DNA of 64,000 nt from Pseudomonas tohonis (GTDB lineage Bacteria > Pseudomonadota > Gammaproteobacteria > Pseudomonadales > Pseudomonadaceae): positions 992,001-1,056,000 of the forward strand of contig NZ_AP023189.1 of the NCBI RefSeq assembly GCF_012767755.2, read 5' to 3'. Below, in pieces: positions 45,330-54,626 of the stretch. The notes under the pieces were generated by a model. It did no database searches. It was given only the letters and a program-made list of their open reading frames with translations, and had not been told where the DNA came from. A program made the translations under genes and the position numbers. Within the stretch, counting starts at the first letter, position 1, and the number at the start of each line of letters is the position of its first letter.

Positions 45330-46649
45330 TCACTTGTAGCGGTACATGGCCAGGGCTTCGGGCAGCGCCCAGGTGGCGATGCCGCCGAGCAGCGCGATGC
45401 AGGCCGGCAGCACCAGCCACCAGACCCGCGCGCTCATCGCCGGCATCGGCTGGTCACGCTGCAGGATGGCCAGCCAGGCGGCGCAGATGCAGCCGGCCAG
45501 CAGGGCGCCGGCGAGGATGTCGGTGGGCCAGTGCACCCCCAGGTAGACCCGCGACAGGGCGATCGCCAGCGCCGGCAGGCACGCCAGCAGCAGCCAGGTC
45601 AGGCGCATGCGCGCGGGTTGCGAGCGCCCGGCCAGTACACCGAGCACGAGGAAGAAGGCGAAGGCCGCCGAGCTGTGGCCGCTGGGGAAGCTGAAGGTGC
45701 CCAGCGGCTCGGCCAGCACCTCGGGGCGGGCGCGGGCGAAGAGTTGCTTGAGGCCGCCGTTGGCCAGTGCGGTGCATAGCAGGGTGGCGCCGGCGAACAC
45801 CGCGTGGCGCCATTGCCGGGCCACCAGCAGCACGCCGGTGAGCAGGGCGCCGACGATCAGCTGGGTGCGGAAGTCGCCGAGGCGGGTGACCAGCACCATG
45901 AAGCTGTCGAGGGTGTCGTTGCGCTGCTCCTGCACCAGTGCCATCAGGCCCTGGTCGAAGTCGTGCAGGTACGACCAGCCGAAGAACAGCCCCGCCAGCA
46001 GTACCAGGCTGAGGCCGGCGGCCAGGGGCGTCGCCCAACGCTTCTCGCGCAGGCTGCCCTGGAGGATCAGCAGCAGCATCCCCAGCACCGCGACCACCAC
46101 CACGGCGGCTTCCTTCCAGAAGCCTTCCGGCAACGGCAGGCGGAAGGCGGCGCCGGTGGCCCAGCCGGGCAGCAGGTAGGCCACCGACCAGCCCGCCGCA
46201 GCGACCAGGCTCACGGCGATGAAGCGCGGCAGCGGCATGTCGAGCATGCCGGCGACCATGGGCAGCATCGGTCGCAGCGGGCCGATGTAGCGGCCCACCA
46301 GCAGGCTGGCGACGCCGTAGCGGTTGAAGTAGCTCTCCGCCCCCGCCAGCCATTCCGGGTGGTGGCGCAGGCCCGGCAGGCGGCGGATGTTCTGGTGGAA
46401 ACGGCGGCCCAGCCCATAGGAAATGGCATCGCCCAGCAGGCCGCCGAAGTAGCCTAGCAGCAGCGTTTCCCAGAGCCCCAGCGCGCCGCTGCCGGCCATG
46501 GCGGCCACGGCGAACAGCAGCACGGTGCCGGGCACGATGATCCCGGCGATGGCCAGGCATTCGACGCAGGCGATGATGAAGATGGCCAGGCCCAGCCACT
46601 GGGGATGGGCGCCGAGCCAGGTGGTGACGGCGTCGAGCCATTCGCTCAT
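45330..46649 (-). CDS. DedA-PAP2 phosphatase fusion membrane protein
   Basis: 439 residues. The N-terminal half (1-200) is a DedA domain: CLAIAGIIVPGTVLLFAVA, GDAISYGLGRRFHQNIR and LLVGRYIGPLRPMLPMVAG. The C-terminal half (about 215-420) is a PAP2 phosphatase with all three motifs: KQLFARARP, FSFPSGHSS and SRVYLGVHWPTD. It should dephosphorylate undecaprenyl diphosphate or phosphatidic acid at the outer face of the inner membrane while the DedA domain flips lipid. Its start overlaps the mpg stop (ATGA). Confidence 0.94.
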   Translation of the reverse strand: MSEWLDAVTTWLGAHPQWLGLAIFIIACVECLAIAGIIVPGTVLLFAVAAMAGSGALGLWETLLLGYFGGLLGDAISYGLGRRFHQNIRRLPGLRHHPEWLAGAESYFNRYGVASLLVGRYIGPLRPMLPMVAGMLDMPLPRFIAVSLVAAAGWSVAYLLPGWATGAAFRLPLPEGFWKEAAVVVVAVLGMLLLILQGSLREKRWATPLAAGLSLVLLAGLFFGWSYLHDFDQGLMALVQEQRNDTLDSFMVLVTRLGDFRTQLIVGALLTGVLLVARQWRHAVFAGATLLCTALANGGLKQLFARARPEVLAEPLGTFSFPSGHSSAAFAFFLVLGVLAGRSQPARMRLTWLLLACLPALAIALSRVYLGVHWPTDILAGALLAGCICAAWLAILQRDQPMPAMSARVWWLVLPACIALLGGIATWALPEALAMYRYK

Positions 46650-47356
46650 GGGGTCGTTCCTTCGATCAGGTGATAGTGCTGCCCTTGGACCTGCCCGCGC
46701 CGCAAAGGGTTGCGCGTGCAGTGGCGGGCGTAGCCGGCGTCGACGAAGCGGTAGGGCAGGTGCTCGTCGCGGCCACGGGGTATGCCGAGGCGGGTGGTCT
46801 GGATGATCTGCCCGGGGCGCTCGCCAACGTCCTCGACGAACAGTCGCGCCAGGTCGAAGCGCTGCGCGTCCCACTCCTTCACGCGCAGGGCGAGCGCCTT
46901 GCACAGCAGGGTCTGGCCGGCGCAGAGGCGCTCCGGCGGGCGGGGGATACCGTTGGCATCGGGGTTGTTGCGCTGCATGGCGAGCAGCGCCTCGGGGCCG
47001 CAGATCGCGTCCTGCCAGGGGTAGGCGGACTTGATGAGCACGGCGTTGCCGGGGCCCTGGGCGCTGAAGTTCAGCGAGTCGCCGCCGCGTGCGTAGTACA
47101 TATAGATGTGGCCACCATCGAGGAACAGCGCCCGGCGTTTCTCGGTGTAGCCAAGGGAGGCGTGGCTGCCTTTCTCGGCGCAGTAATAGGCTTCCGTCTC
47201 GATGATGCGGGCCGACAGCCAGTGCTCGCCGACCCGGTGGCGGATCACCTTGCCGAGCAGTTCGCGGGCCAGCAGTTGAGCGTCACGATCGAAGAATCCA
47301 TCGCCCAGCGGGCGGGCGCCCGGCCAGGGCAAACTTAGGGTGGGAACGGTCGGCAT
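46646..47356 (-). CDS. mpg: DNA-3-methyladenine glycosylase, AAG/MPG family
   Basis: 236 residues. DRDAQLLARELLGKVIRH starts the domain, the catalytic Glu lies in SARIIETEAYYCAEKGSHAS, and RALFLDGGHIYMYYARGG, NAVLIKSAYPW and the C-terminal TRNPLRRGQV-type end match the AAG family. It removes alkylated purines in base-excision repair. Translation is coupled to the DedA-PAP2 gene by a 4-base overlap. Confidence 0.94.
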   Translation of the reverse strand: MPTVPTLSLPWPGARPLGDGFFDRDAQLLARELLGKVIRHRVGEHWLSARIIETEAYYCAEKGSHASLGYTEKRRALFLDGGHIYMYYARGGDSLNFSAQGPGNAVLIKSAYPWQDAICGPEALLAMQRNNPDANGIPRPPERLCAGQTLLCKALALRVKEWDAQRFDLARLFVEDVGERPGQIIQTTRLGIPRGRDEHLPYRFVDAGYARHCTRNPLRRGQVQGQHYHLIEGTTP

Positions 47357-47470
47357 GGGCTGTCTTGGGCGTCCTCGGCGGCTTAGGCTGGCGATTATAC
47401 GTAAGCCTCGCCGGCCGGCAGCTGAACGGCTGGATGGGAAATACCAAGAAAAACAATAAAGAGTCCTGCC

Positions 47471-48322
47471 ATGTCCAGAGCCGCCCGGGCCGACAGCGCC
47501 CACATCACGCCCAGCGCCCACTACACCGGCTACGTCTGGTACCGCCACCACCTGGCCGACCCGGCGTTCGCCACTTCTTTCGGGCGCTGGGTGCATGGCC
47601 TGCTCAGCCCCATCACCTGGGGCGCGCGAGTGGGCTTCGGCCTGGACATCGAGAGTTTCCTGCTGCAACGCCATTTGCTGATCGACGCCCGCCTCGACGC
47701 GGCCATCGGCAACGGCACGCCGCAGGTGGTGGAGATCGCCTGCGGCCTGTCGCCCCGGGGCCGGCGCTTCTGCGAGCGCTACCCGGAGCTGCGCTACCTG
47801 GAGGCCGACCTGCCGCCCATGGCCGCGCGCAAGCGCCTGCTGCTGCACAGCGAGGGCTGGCTCAACAGCCGCCACCAGGTGCGCGCGGTGGACATCCTCG
47901 CCAGTGAGGGCGGGCAGGGGCTGGAGGCCCTGTTCGCCGGGCTGGACCGGCAGCGACCGGTGGTGGTGATCACCGAGGGGCTGGTGAACTACTTCGAACT
48001 ACCGGTGATCGAGGACTTCTGGCGTCGCCTGGCCGACCAGTTGCGCGCCTTTCCCGCCGCCACCTACCTCACCGACCTCTATCCCGACCTGCGCGAGCAT
48101 CCGCGCTACCGCCAGCTGCGCTGGGGCGTGGACCTGGTGGGGCGCTTCACCCGCGGCAACTACCCGCTGCACTACCGCGACAGCGCCGCCATCATCGATG
48201 GCTTCAACCGCTGCGGCTTCCCCCGGGTGCAGGTGCTGGACCCGCAGGTGGACGGCGCCGAGCTGGGCCTGCGCATGGGGCGGTGGCCCACGCTGGTCCG
48301 CGTCGTCGAAGCCTCCATCTGA
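47471..48322 (+). CDS. LCMT-family class I methyltransferase
   Basis: 283 residues. QVVEIACGLSPRGRRFCERYPELRYLEADLP (about 84-115) is the SAM-binding region, and VVVITEGLVNYFELPVIEDFW (about 158-178) is the leucine carboxyl methyltransferase signature EGLxxYF. Family members methylate carboxyl or hydroxyl groups, often on polyketides. Substrate unknown. A heptad repeat array follows its stop. Convergent with the hydrolase-PilZ gene. Confidence 0.88.
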   Translation: MSRAARADSAHITPSAHYTGYVWYRHHLADPAFATSFGRWVHGLLSPITWGARVGFGLDIESFLLQRHLLIDARLDAAIGNGTPQVVEIACGLSPRGRRFCERYPELRYLEADLPPMAARKRLLLHSEGWLNSRHQVRAVDILASEGGQGLEALFAGLDRQRPVVVITEGLVNYFELPVIEDFWRRLADQLRAFPAATYLTDLYPDLREHPRYRQLRWGVDLVGRFTRGNYPLHYRDSAAIIDGFNRCGFPRVQVLDPQVDGAELGLRMGRWPTLVRVVEASI

Positions 48323-48325
48323 AAA

Positions 48326-48424
48326 GTGACAGGTGACAAGTGGCAAGCCACAAGCCACAAGTAACAAGCCAGAAGCCAGAAGCTTCAAGCAGACTCCTGG
48401 CTTCCAGCTTCCAGCTTCCAGCTT
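48326..48424. repeat. Degenerate 7-bp tandem repeat array
   Basis: Fourteen successive 7-mers fill the gap between two convergent genes. Units include GTGACAA, GTGGCAA, GCCACAA (twice), GTAACAA, GCCAGAA (twice) and GCTTCAA (48326-48388), then TCCAGCT three times (48403-48423). The second block is roughly the reverse complement of the first (AAGCCAG against CTGGCTT), so the array can fold back on itself. No spacer structure as in CRISPR. Confidence 0.8.
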
Positions 48425-49651
48425 TCAGGCCGCTGCCGCCGCCATCTGCCAGGGGCCGACCTGAGCGGCGAGGGCGGCGCTGGCGTCGGCATCGACATGG
48501 GTGAAGACCAGCGACAGCGCATCGCCCTGGCGACGCAGCGGCAGCAGCTCCAGGTCCGGCAGTTCGCCGGCGCGCAGGCGCCAGCCCCGCGCGGGCAGGT
48601 CCGTCGGCAGGTCGCCATGCAGCCGGCCGCCGAAGAAGCCCAGCTCGCTGATCTCCACGGCCAGTTCGCCCAGTTGCGGGTGGAACAGGCGGCCGTTGCG
48701 GTCCCGCGGGGCGAGCCGGGGTTCCTGGCGTTTTTCCAGGCTGCCGAGCATGCCGCGCGCGAGGCGGGTGGAGCCGGGGGCCAGCTGCGGCAGTGGGCGG
48801 CCCTCGAAGAAGGGGACGTAGAGGCGCGAGCAGGCGTCGCGGCGTTCGAACTGGGCCAGGTGGTCGCCGTGCTCGATGAGTGCGCAGTCGGCGTCGGCGC
48901 AGGCGGCGGCGAATTGTGCGTGCTCCCAGGGTTGGGTGAAGTGATCGTATTCGCCGGCCAGCACCAGGGTCGGGCAATCCGGGTGCCGGGTGAAGCCGCC
49001 GAAGTCCAGCAGGCGCCGGCTGTTCTGCCGGTAGCGCTCCTGCTCCACCGGCGACAGGCGCTGCAACTGGCGCAGCATGGCCTTGCGAAAGCCCGGGGAG
49101 ATGCCGGTGGCGTCCAGGCGCAGGGGGTTGATCAGGCCGATCAGCACACCCTGGGCGAAGGCCGCGAGGTTGCCTTCGGCGAGCATCAGCAGGCCTTCCT
49201 CCAGCAGCGCGCGGGCACCGTCCCGGCCGAAGGCGGTGATGCCGGCCAGCAGCAGGCGCTCGCAACGCTGCGGGTGGCGGCTGGCGAACAGCGCGGCCAG
49301 GGCCGAGCCGTAGGACAGGCCGATGGGCATCAGGGGCGGGAGGGCCAGTTCCTCGGCGAAGTCGGCGATCAGGTCGGCGAGCTGCTCCAGCCCCAGTTCC
49401 GGGGCCAGCTGCAGGTTGCCGCCCTGGCCGGGCAGGTCGAGGAGGATGACCGGGTGTTCGTCCAGCAGCTCTTCCACCTCGGCGGCGAAGGAGCGGAAGC
49501 TCTGGAACGCTCCGCCGAGCATGAGCACGGGCGGGCGGGTGTCGTCGGGGTGGCGGGACCAGGCCTGGTAGTGCAGGCACCAGGGGCCTATGTGGAGCCT
49601 CTCGGGGGGCGAGGCGAGCAGGTCTGCGCTGTATCCGGTGCGATAGTGCAT
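48425..49651 (-). CDS. RhlA-like alpha/beta hydrolase with C-terminal PilZ-like domain
   Basis: 408 residues. Residues 35-280 are an alpha/beta hydrolase with nucleophile Ser113 (PIGLSYGSA), acid Asp236 (LAGEYDHFT) and His264 (EHGDHLAQF); its course resembles RhlA. Residues about 300-400 read as a PilZ domain: RQEPR at 308-312 gives RxxxR, and EISELGFFGG (333-342) gives the (D/N)xSxxG position as ExSxxG. If it binds cyclic di-GMP, the esterase would be controlled by the messenger. ATG 49651 has GGAGGA at the proper distance. Upstream lies an inverted repeat GGTAAACA-N13-TGTTTACC. Confidence 0.82.
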   Translation of the reverse strand: MHYRTGYSADLLASPPERLHIGPWCLHYQAWSRHPDDTRPPVLMLGGAFQSFRSFAAEVEELLDEHPVILLDLPGQGGNLQLAPELGLEQLADLIADFAEELALPPLMPIGLSYGSALAALFASRHPQRCERLLLAGITAFGRDGARALLEEGLLMLAEGNLAAFAQGVLIGLINPLRLDATGISPGFRKAMLRQLQRLSPVEQERYRQNSRRLLDFGGFTRHPDCPTLVLAGEYDHFTQPWEHAQFAAACADADCALIEHGDHLAQFERRDACSRLYVPFFEGRPLPQLAPGSTRLARGMLGSLEKRQEPRLAPRDRNGRLFHPQLGELAVEISELGFFGGRLHGDLPTDLPARGWRLRAGELPDLELLPLRRQGDALSLVFTHVDADASAALAAQVGPWQMAAAAA

Positions 49652-49723
49652 GGCGATCCTCCGGCGCTCGGGCGCCTTCTTGTTGTTCTCGCCGCGAGTC
49701 GGGGCGCGGTGGCACGAGCTCAA

Positions 49724-49752
49724 GGTAAACATCGGTGACGATTTTGTTTACC
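49724..49752. promoter_or_regulatory. Inverted repeat GGTAAACA-N13-TGTTTACC
   Basis: Perfect 8-base arms at 49724-49731 and 49745-49752, 73-101 bp before the hydrolase-PilZ start in the AT-richer part of the divergent 299-bp region. It is a likely operator for a dimeric repressor. The protein that binds it is not in the window as far as I can tell. Confidence 0.6.
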
Positions 49753-49909
49753 CAACCTTCGGGCGGCACAAGGCCAGTATTTTCCGCCGGGTGTCACCGT
49801 ATCCCCTGCAAGCGCGGGCCCTGGCGGCTGTGGCGGTGCCGCGCCGGCACCGCGGGACGTGCTGTCTACCATCCGCCCGGCGCCGCTGGGCGTGGCGGGG
49901 CGCGCGGGC

Positions 49910-49915
49910 TATAAT
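49910..49915 (+). promoter_or_regulatory. -10 box TATAAT of the proA promoter
   Basis: A perfect TATAAT in GGGCTATAATCGCCC, 35 bases before the proA ATG. No good -35 is seen 17 bp upstream. It probably drives proA-nadD-rsfS-rlmH and possibly the genes beyond. Confidence 0.65.
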
Positions 49916-49950
49916 CGCCCACTTTTCCCAACTGCCAGACCGCCGAGACC

Positions 49951-51216
49951 ATGACCGAGTCCGTTCTCGATTACATGACCCGCCTGGGCCGCGCCGCGCG
50001 CGCCGCCTCGCGCGTGGCCGCCCGTGCCAGCACCGCGCAGAAGAACCGCGCCCTGCTGGCCGCCGCCGATGCACTGGACGCCGCCCGCGCCGAGCTGTCC
50101 GCCGCCAACGAGCAGGACCTGGCCAATGGCCGGGCCAATGGCCTGGAGCCAGCCATGCTGGATCGCCTGGCGCTCACCCCGGCACGCATCGACGACATGA
50201 TCGAGGGCCTGCGCCAGGTGGCCACCCTGCCGGACCCGATCGGCGAGATCCGCGACATGCGCTACCTGCCTTCGGGCATCCAGGTGGGCAAGATGCGCGT
50301 GCCGCTGGGCGTGATCGGCATCATCTACGAGTCGCGCCCGAACGTGACCATAGACGCCGCCAGCCTGTGCCTGAAGTCCGGCAACGCCACCATCCTGCGT
50401 GGCGGCTCCGAGGCCATCCATTCCAACCAGGCCATCGCCGCCTGCATCCAGAAGGGCCTGGCCGACGCCGGCCTGCCGGCCGAGCTGGTGCAGGTCGTCG
50501 AAACCACCGACCGCGCCGCCGTGGGCGCGCTGATCAGCATGCCGGAGTTCGTCGACGTGATAGTCCCGCGCGGCGGCAAGGGCCTGATCGAGCGCATCAG
50601 CCGCGAGGCCAAGGTGCCGGTGATCAAGCACCTGGACGGCATCTGCCATGTCTACATCGACATCGCCGCCGACCTGGACAAGGCGATCCGCGTCGCCGAC
50701 AACGCCAAGACCCAGCGCTACGCGCCCTGCAACACCATGGAGACGCTGCTGGTGCATGCCGGCATCGCCGAGCGCGTGCTGCCGCCGCTGGCCGCCATCT
50801 ACCGCGACAAGCAGGTGGAACTGCGTGGCGACGCCGCCACCCGCGCGCTGCTGGGTGGCGACGTGCTGGAGGCGACCGAGGAAGACTGGCGCACCGAGTA
50901 CAACGCGCCGATCCTGTCGATCCGCATCGTCGCGGGCCTGGATGAGGCGATCGAGCACATCAATACCTACGGCTCGCAGCACACCGACGCGATCATCACC
51001 GAGAACTTCAGCGACGCCCGTCGTTTCCTCACCGAAGTGGATTCCGCCTCGGTGATGGTCAACGCCTCGACGCGCTTCGCCGATGGCTTCGAGTACGGCC
51101 TGGGCGCGGAGATCGGCATCTCCACCGACAAGCTGCACGCCCGTGGACCGGTCGGCCTGGAAGGCCTGACCAGCGAGAAGTACGTGGTGTTCGGCGACGG
51201 TCACGTGCGCACCTGA
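49951..51216 (+). CDS. proA: Gamma-glutamyl phosphate reductase
   Basis: 421 residues. [71 protein letters not shown] and the catalytic Cys in [17 protein letters not shown] are diagnostic. It reduces gamma-glutamyl phosphate to the semialdehyde in proline synthesis. The stop TGA overlaps the nadD start (TGATG). Confidence 0.98.
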   Translation: MTESVLDYMTRLGRAARAASRVAARASTAQKNRALLAAADALDAARAELSAANEQDLANGRANGLEPAMLDRLALTPARIDDMIEGLRQVATLPDPIGEIRDMRYLPSGIQVGKMRVPLGVIGIIYESRPNVTIDAASLCLKSGNATILRGGSEAIHSNQAIAACIQKGLADAGLPAELVQVVETTDRAAVGALISMPEFVDVIVPRGGKGLIERISREAKVPVIKHLDGICHVYIDIAADLDKAIRVADNAKTQRYAPCNTMETLLVHAGIAERVLPPLAAIYRDKQVELRGDAATRALLGGDVLEATEEDWRTEYNAPILSIRIVAGLDEAIEHINTYGSQHTDAIITENFSDARRFLTEVDSASVMVNASTRFADGFEYGLGAEIGISTDKLHARGPVGLEGLTSEKYVVFGDGHVRT

Positions 51217-51860
51217 TGGGCAAACGCATCGGTCTGTTCGGCGGTACCTTCGATCCTGTGCACATCGGCCACTTGCGTGGTGCGCTGGAGGTCGCCGAGC
51301 TGATGGGGTTCGACGAGTTGCGCCTGATCCCCAGCGCCAGGCCGCCGCACCGCGAGACGCCGCAGGTCAGCGCGGCCGATCGCCTGGAAATGGTCCAGCG
51401 CGCGGTGGCCGACCTGCCGCCACTGGTGGTGGACGATCGTGAGCTCAAGCGCGACCGGCCGTCCTGGACCATCGACACCCTGGAGTCGCTGCACGCCGAA
51501 CTCGGCGCCGACGACTCGCTGTACCTGCTGCTGGGCTGGGATGCCTTCTGCGGCCTGCCGGGCTGGCACCGTTGGGAGGAGCTCCTGGAGCACTGCCACA
51601 TCCTGGTGCTGCAACGGCCGGACGCCGACAGTGAACCACCGGAAGCCCTGCGCGACCTGCTGGCGGCGCGCAGCATCGCCGATCCCCTGGCCCTGGCCGG
51701 GCGGGGCGGACAGATTTCCTTTGTATGGCAGGCGCCGCTGGCGGTTTCCGCCACGCAGATCCGCCAGCTGCTGGCCACCGGGCGCTCGGTACGCTTCCTC
51801 GTACCCGACGCGGTGCTGGCCTATATCCATGAGCACGGCCTGTACCGTGCGACGAACTGA
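51216..51860 (+). CDS. nadD: Nicotinate-mononucleotide adenylyltransferase
   Basis: 214 residues. [16 protein letters not shown] carries the GTFDP and HxGH motifs, and [13 protein letters not shown] is the ISSTxxR-type motif. It adenylates NaMN to deamido-NAD. The start overlaps the proA stop by one base. rsfS follows by 21 bp. Confidence 0.98.
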   Translation: MGKRIGLFGGTFDPVHIGHLRGALEVAELMGFDELRLIPSARPPHRETPQVSAADRLEMVQRAVADLPPLVVDDRELKRDRPSWTIDTLESLHAELGADDSLYLLLGWDAFCGLPGWHRWEELLEHCHILVLQRPDADSEPPEALRDLLAARSIADPLALAGRGGQISFVWQAPLAVSATQIRQLLATGRSVRFLVPDAVLAYIHEHGLYRATN

Positions 51861-51881
51861 TTGATCGAGGTAGAAGAACCG

Positions 51882-52235
51882 ATGCAAAACGAAGAACTGG
51901 TCAAGGTCGCCATCGCGGCCCTGGAAGACATGAAGGCCCAGGACATTACCACCATCGATGTGCGCGGCAAGACCAGCGTCACCGACTTCATGGTGATCGC
52001 CAGCGGCACCTCCAGCCGCCACGTCAAGTCGATCGCCGACAACGTGCTGGAGAAGGTCAAGGAACAGGGCCAGCGCCCGCTGGGCAGCGAAGGCCTGGAC
52101 AGCGGCGAATGGGCCCTGCTGGACCTGGGCGATGTGGTCGTGCACGTGATGCAGGTCGCCACCCGCCAGTTCTACGACCTCGAGCGCCTGTGGCAGGGTG
52201 CCGAGCAGAGCCGCGCCCAGCATCCCCAGGAATAA
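51882..52235 (+). CDS. rsfS: Ribosomal silencing factor RsfS
   Basis: 117 residues. [41 protein letters not shown] and [25 protein letters not shown] are the DUF143/RsfS signature. It binds uL14 of the large ribosomal subunit and blocks subunit joining in starvation. ATG 51882 follows GAGG at 51867. An in-frame TTG at 51861 is less likely. Confidence 0.97.
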   Translation: MQNEELVKVAIAALEDMKAQDITTIDVRGKTSVTDFMVIASGTSSRHVKSIADNVLEKVKEQGQRPLGSEGLDSGEWALLDLGDVVVHVMQVATRQFYDLERLWQGAEQSRAQHPQE

Positions 52236-52247
52236 CGGAGCACCGCC

Positions 52248-52715
52248 TTGCGTCTGCGTCTGATCGCCGTCGGCTCGCGCATGCCCCGCTGGGTGGAGGA
52301 GGGCTGGCACGAGTACGCCAAGCGCCTGCCTTCCGAGCTTTCCCTGGAACTGGTGGAGATCCCCCTGACCACGCGCGGCAAGAACGCCGACGTGGCGCGG
52401 ATGATCCGCCAGGAAGGGGAAGCGATGCTGGCCAAGGTGCAGCCCGGGGAACGCATCGTCACCCTGGAAGTCGAAGGCCGCGCCTGGAGCACCGAGCAAC
52501 TGGCGGTGGAGCTGGACCGCTGGCGCCTCGACGCGCGCACCGTGAACCTCATGGTCGGCGGCCCGGAAGGGCTGGCACCGGAGGTCTGCGCGCGCAGCGA
52601 ACAGCGCTGGTCGCTGTCGCCGCTGACCCTGCCGCACCCGCTGGTGCGGATCCTGGTGGGCGAACAGATCTATCGAGCCTGGACCGTGCTGTCCGGCCAC
52701 CCCTATCACAAGTAA
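52248..52715 (+). CDS. rlmH: 23S rRNA pseudouridine-1915 N3-methyltransferase
   Basis: 155 residues, SPOUT-class. It starts with a TTG ([19 protein letters not shown]). The SAM-binding knot is [17 protein letters not shown] and [23 protein letters not shown]. Starting with TTG, 12 bases after the rsfS stop, it is preceded by CGGAG. It methylates the pseudouridine at 1915 of 23S rRNA on assembled ribosomes. Confidence 0.97.
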   Translation: MRLRLIAVGSRMPRWVEEGWHEYAKRLPSELSLELVEIPLTTRGKNADVARMIRQEGEAMLAKVQPGERIVTLEVEGRAWSTEQLAVELDRWRLDARTVNLMVGGPEGLAPEVCARSEQRWSLSPLTLPHPLVRILVGEQIYRAWTVLSGHPYHK

Positions 52716-52724
52716 GCCGTACCG

Positions 52725-54626
52725 ATGCCGCAGCCGATCCGCCTGAAAGACCACGAGAAGGACGCCCGCCTGGTGCGTCGTCGCGTCGTCGTCGGCGCGG
52801 TGCTGGTGCTGTTGCTGACCTGCGTGCTGATCGCCCGCCTCTATTACCTGCAGGTGATCCAGTACGAGTACCACTCGACGCTTTCCGAGAACAACCGCGT
52901 CCACGTCCAGCCGATCCCGCCGACCCGTGGCCTGATCTACGACCGCAACGGGCTGATCATCGCCGACAACCGCCCGAGCTTCAGCCTGACGGTGACGCGT
53001 GAGCGCGCCGGCGACTGGGAGCAGACGCTGGATGTGATCGTCGAGGCGCTGCAGTTGACGCCGGATGACCGCGCGCTGTTCGAGAAGCGCATGAAGCAGG
53101 GGCGTCGCCCGTTCGAGCCGGTGCCCATCCTCTTCGAGCTGTCTGAGGAGCAGATCGCCCGCGTGGCGGTGAACCAGTTCCGCCTGCCGGGTGTGGAGGT
53201 GGTCGCGCAACTGGTGCGCCACTACCCGCAGGGCGCGCACTTCGCCCATTCGGTGGGCTACGTCGGGCGCATCAACGAGAAGGAGCTCAAGGAGCTCGAC
53301 CCGATCAACTACAGCGGCACCCACCACATCGGCAAGACCGGCATCGAGCGCTTCTACGAGGACACGCTGCACGGCGAGGTGGGTTACGAGGAAGTCGAGA
53401 CCAACGCCCGTGGCCGTGTGCTGCGGGTGCTCAAGCGCACCGATCCGAAGCCGGGCAAGGACCTGGTGCTGACCATCGATACGCGCCTGCAGGAGGCGGC
53501 GGAAGCGGCCCTTGGCGGGCGCCGAGGCGCCATCGTGGCCATCGAGCCGTCCAGCGGCGATGTGCTGGCGATGGTCAGCCAGCCGAGCTTCGATCCCAAC
53601 CCCTTCGTCACCGGCATCAGCTTCAAGCAGTACGCCGAGCTGCGCGACTCCATCGACCGGCCGCTGTACAACCGCGTGCTGCGCGGGCTCTATCCGCCGG
53701 GGTCGACGGTCAAGCCGATGGTGGCGGTCTCGGGGCTGGAAGCCGGCGTGGTCACCCCCGAGTCGCGGGTGTTCGACCCGGGCTTCTACCAACTGCCCAA
53801 TTACGATCACAAGTACCGCAACTGGAACCGCACCGGGGACGGCTGGGTGAGCCTGGAGACCGCGATCATGCGGTCCAACGACACCTACTTCTACGACCTT
53901 GCCCACAAGATGGGCATCGACCGCCTGCATGCCTCCATGAGCCGCTTCGGCTTCGGCCAGAAGGTGGCCCTGGACATGTTCGAGGAGACCACCGGGCTCA
54001 TGCCGTCGCGCGACTGGAAGCGCGCCCGCTACCGCCAGGCCTGGTACCCGGGCGAGACCCTGATCCTCGGCATCGGCCAGGGCTACATGCAGGCCACGCC
54101 GCTGCAACTGGCCCAGGCCACCGCGCTGATGGCCAACCGGGGCAAGTGGATCCGCCCGCACCTGGCCAAGACCATCGAGGGCAAGCCGCCGGAAGATCCG
54201 AACCCGATGCCGGACATCACGCTGCGCGACCCGAAGTTCTGGGACTACGCGCGCTCCGGCATGGAGCAGGTGATGCACGGCGCGCGGGGCACCGCCCGCA
54301 AGGTCGGCGATACCTCGGTCTACCGCATCGCCGGCAAGTCCGGTACCGCGCAGGTGGTGGCGATCAAGCAGGGCGAGAAGTACGACCGCTCGAAGGTCCA
54401 GGAGCGCCACCGCGACCACGCGCTGTTCATCGGCTTCGCCCCGGCCGACAACCCGAAGATCGCCGTCGCGGTGATGGTGGAGAACGGTGAGTCCGGCTCC
54501 GGTGTCGCCGCGCCCGTGGTCAAGCAGGTGATGGATGCCTGGCTGCTGGGCCCCGATGGGCAGCTCAAGCCCGAGTTCCAGTCGCCGCAGGCGCCCCTGA
54601 CCGCCGAGAAGAGCCCGAGCCGATGA
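52725..54626 (+). CDS. mrdA: Penicillin-binding protein 2 (elongasome transpeptidase)
   Basis: 633 residues. N-terminal membrane anchor (about 23-43), pedestal domain (PTRGLIYDRNG), then transpeptidase with the active Ser327 and Lys330 in GLYPPGSTVKPMVA, SxN as IMRSNDTYFY, and the KSG triad AGKSGTAQVVA. Also called pbpA in Pseudomonas. It crosslinks peptidoglycan in the lateral wall with RodA. The ATGA overlap with rodA couples the two. Confidence 0.98.
   Translation: MPQPIRLKDHEKDARLVRRRVVVGAVLVLLLTCVLIARLYYLQVIQYEYHSTLSENNRVHVQPIPPTRGLIYDRNGLIIADNRPSFSLTVTRERAGDWEQTLDVIVEALQLTPDDRALFEKRMKQGRRPFEPVPILFELSEEQIARVAVNQFRLPGVEVVAQLVRHYPQGAHFAHSVGYVGRINEKELKELDPINYSGTHHIGKTGIERFYEDTLHGEVGYEEVETNARGRVLRVLKRTDPKPGKDLVLTIDTRLQEAAEAALGGRRGAIVAIEPSSGDVLAMVSQPSFDPNPFVTGISFKQYAELRDSIDRPLYNRVLRGLYPPGSTVKPMVAVSGLEAGVVTPESRVFDPGFYQLPNYDHKYRNWNRTGDGWVSLETAIMRSNDTYFYDLAHKMGIDRLHASMSRFGFGQKVALDMFEETTGLMPSRDWKRARYRQAWYPGETLILGIGQGYMQATPLQLAQATALMANRGKWIRPHLAKTIEGKPPEDPNPMPDITLRDPKFWDYARSGMEQVMHGARGTARKVGDTSVYRIAGKSGTAQVVAIKQGEKYDRSKVQERHRDHALFIGFAPADNPKIAVAVMVENGESGSGVAAPVVKQVMDAWLLGPDGQLKPEFQSPQAPLTAEKSPSR

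Noticed and set aside
48326..48424. Possible CRISPR array
   Set aside because: The repeat unit is 7 bp with no unique spacers and no cas genes nearby. It is a degenerate tandem repeat.
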